Positions 5,457 through 6,684 of a stretch of DNA of 6,684 nt are shown here, one piece after another. The first letter of the stretch is position 1, and every line of letters starts with the position of its first letter. Location of the stretch: contig CAMLHT010000212.1 of NCBI GenBank assembly GCA_946479895.1, forward strand, positions 1 through 6,684, read 5' to 3'. This DNA is from an uncultured Gemmatimonadota bacterium. Its GTDB lineage: Bacteria > Gemmatimonadota > Gemmatimonadetes > Gemmatimonadales > Gemmatimonadaceae. The position numbers were made by a program, and so were the translations under genes. The notes under the pieces are model-generated. The model saw nothing but the letters and a program-made list of their open reading frames with translations, had not been told where the DNA came from and did no database searches.

Positions 5457-6684
5457 TGATCTCGATTTCCGGCATCGGGAAGATGAATTTCCCTCCCCGC
5501 GCAAGATAGTCCTTCTCGCGCTCCAGGATGCTGCTCTTGAAGTGCCACGGCAGTACCAGGAAGTAGTCCGGTTCCAGCGCGCGAGCTTCCTTCTCCGAGA
5601 CGATCGGGATGTTCGTTCCCGGCGTGAAGGCGCCGAACTTGTCCTCGTTGACTTCGGCGATGCACTCGATGTGCCGACTGGTCAGTCCGCAGAACTGCAG
5701 GAGTACGTTGCCCTTCGTGCTCGCGCCGTACCCGACGATGCGCTTGCCGTCGGCCACCAGGGACTCGATGAGCTCCTTGAGGCTCGTCCGGTGCGCGAAT
5801 ACCCTGCGTTCGAAGTCCTGATAGGGAGCGAGCGTCTCGAGGCCCATGAGATCCTCCTGGCGTAACATCCAGTCGATGACCGGGGCGTTGGACTTGTACG
5901 GCCCGGCATCCCGGCACGCGGTCACGGCGAAGCTGCCGCCATTCACGGCGTTCATCTGAACGTCGACCACCCGCATCCCCGCCCGTCTCAGGATGTCACA
6001 CACCACCTTGAACGAGTAGAACTCGAGATGCTCGTGGCAGATGGTGTCGTACGAGTTGGTCCGAAGCATCGAGGGCATGTAGCTCTGCTCGAAATGCCAG
6101 ATCCCGTCTTCGGCGAGCACCTCGCTCACGCCTCGCACGAAATCCACCGGGCGCTCGAGGTCGTAGAACATCGCGATCGACGTGACGATCTTCGCCTTCC
6201 TTCCCGGAAAGGCTGCGCGAAAGGCATCCGCGGTGAAGAAGTCCGCGATCAGCGCGATGTCGGCCGGATAAAACTCCCGGAATTTCCTTCCGGTGGGATC
6301 GATGCCCACCTTCCCATGCGTCCCCGAGTAGGACTTCAGCAGGGTCGCGTCATTGGATCCGATGTCGATCACCAGGTCGTCATCCTCGAGCGCCACGAGT
6401 CGCTCGAGGAACCGGACCTTCTGCTGAAGGTGACGGACCATGGATTTGTTGAGGCCGGACCGGTAGCCGTAATTGTCGCCGTACATCTCGTCAAGATTGT
6501 ACGAATGATGAAGCTGGACGAGACCGCAGGAGCGGCACCAGACGAGCTCCAGCGGCCCCCTGGTGATCGGCTCCGATGGCGAGCGCGGAAACACCCCGGT
6601 GAGGTACTGCTCACCGAGGGAAAGGATCGGGACGAGCTCGGTGCTGGCGCAGGCGAGCAGCTCGGCGGCGCCGTCGCCCAGGAG
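5452..6684 (-). CDS. Class I SAM-dependent C-methyltransferase with zinc-binding N-terminus (5' end outside window)
   Basis: About 410 codons are visible, open to the right edge. The protein has the three-domain layout of NDP-deoxysugar C-methyltransferases: an N-terminal zinc domain, a central SAM domain and a C-terminal C-methyltransferase domain. Taking GTG 6594 as residue 1, C-R-S-C-G at 20-24 is a zinc CxxC. Y-G-D-N-Y-G-Y-R-S-G at 38-47 is typical of the family. SAM motif I is V-I-D-I-G-S-N-D-A-T at 75-84 with G-I-D-P at 97-100. H-E-H-L-E-F-Y-S at 187-194 and N-G-G-S-F at 218-222 follow, then the C-terminal fold with V-G-Y-G-A-S-T-K-G-N at 287-296 and L-V-L-P-W-H-F near 347-352. The 30 codons before GTG 6594 include L-S-L-G-E-Q-Y-L-T-G-V-F-P, conserved at the start of this family, so that GTG is internal and the true start is beyond the edge. 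The first CxxC looks damaged: one Cys remains in frame and its partner is one base out of register. Substrate unknown; methylation of a sugar for a surface glycan is inferred. Confidence 0.88.
   Translation of the reverse strand, partial: LLGDGAAELLACASTELVPILSLGEQYLTGVFPRSPSEPITRGPLELVWCRSCGLVQLHHSYNLDEMYGDNYGYRSGLNKSMVRHLQQKVRFLERLVALEDDDLVIDIGSNDATLLKSYSGTHGKVGIDPTGRKFREFYPADIALIADFFTADAFRAAFPGRKAKIVTSIAMFYDLERPVDFVRGVSEVLAEDGIWHFEQSYMPSMLRTNSYDTICHEHLEFYSFKVVCDILRRAGMRVVDVQMNAVNGGSFAVTACRDAGPYKSNAPVIDWMLRQEDLMGLETLAPYQDFERRVFAHRTSLKELIESLVADGKRIVGYGASTKGNVLLQFCGLTSRHIECIAEVNEDKFGAFTPGTNIPIVSEKEARALEPDYFLVLPWHFKSSILEREKDYLARGGKFIFPMPEIEII

Noticed and set aside
5452..6594. GTG at 6594 as the true start of the C-methyltransferase
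   Set aside because: The codons upstream of it encode conserved family sequence (L-S-L-G-E-Q-Y-L-T-G), so starting there would cut into the zinc-binding domain.
1..6684. CRISPR array, tRNA, rRNA, insertion sequence or attachment site
   Set aside because: I saw no regularly spaced repeats, no cloverleaf or rRNA-like stretch, no transposase motifs and no terminal inverted repeats with target duplications on reading both strands.

Overview
The window is high-GC bacterial DNA with tightly packed genes, mostly of the kind found in an accessory cell-surface polysaccharide or nucleotide-sugar locus. The phylum cannot be read with certainty. Strong G/C third-position bias, the near absence of Shine-Dalgarno sequences in front of any start, and a TANNNT box six bases before the transketolase start fit a non-proteobacterial high-GC lineage; Gemmatimonadota or a relative is my guess, and it is only an inference.

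Left part (1-722, minus strand): the first 26 codons of an FAD-dependent oxidoreductase, beginning with GTG at 78 and running off the left edge, lie downstream of a complete 195-residue predicted lipoprotein of unknown function. A 202-bp divergent intergenic region (723-924) follows. On the plus strand at 925-1205 there are then two very short coding stretches. The first carries a SEC-C zinc-motif signature that has lost two of its four cysteines. The second overlaps it by one base (TGATG) in another frame. They are either a coupled pair of tiny genes or the remains of one frameshifted gene.

Central part (1274-5444, plus strand): three closely spaced genes, probably co-transcribed. They are a UDP-N-acetylglucosamine 6-dehydrogenase (WbpA-type), a full-length transketolase (gap 22 bp), and an FkbM-family SAM methyltransferase (gap 15 bp). 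The dehydrogenase would supply UDP-GlcNAcA, a precursor of uronic-acid and diamino-uronic-acid sugars. FkbM-type enzymes typically O-methylate glycans or secondary metabolites. The transketolase is a central pentose-phosphate enzyme and an odd neighbour for them.

Right part (5452-6684, minus strand): a zinc-finger / SAM / C-terminal three-domain C-methyltransferase of the deoxysugar type converges on the FkbM gene, with only 7 bp between the stops. Both stop codons lie inside one small perfect hairpin. The methyltransferase frame is open to the right edge. Its 5' end shows a possible one-base frameshift in the first zinc-binding CxxC.

I found no tRNA, rRNA, CRISPR array, insertion sequence or attachment site. 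The theme is sugar activation plus methyl decoration of a surface glycan. I see no clear sign of an undescribed system. The points most worth checking are the degenerate SEC-C locus, the possible methyltransferase frameshift, and the transketolase placed within glycan genes.
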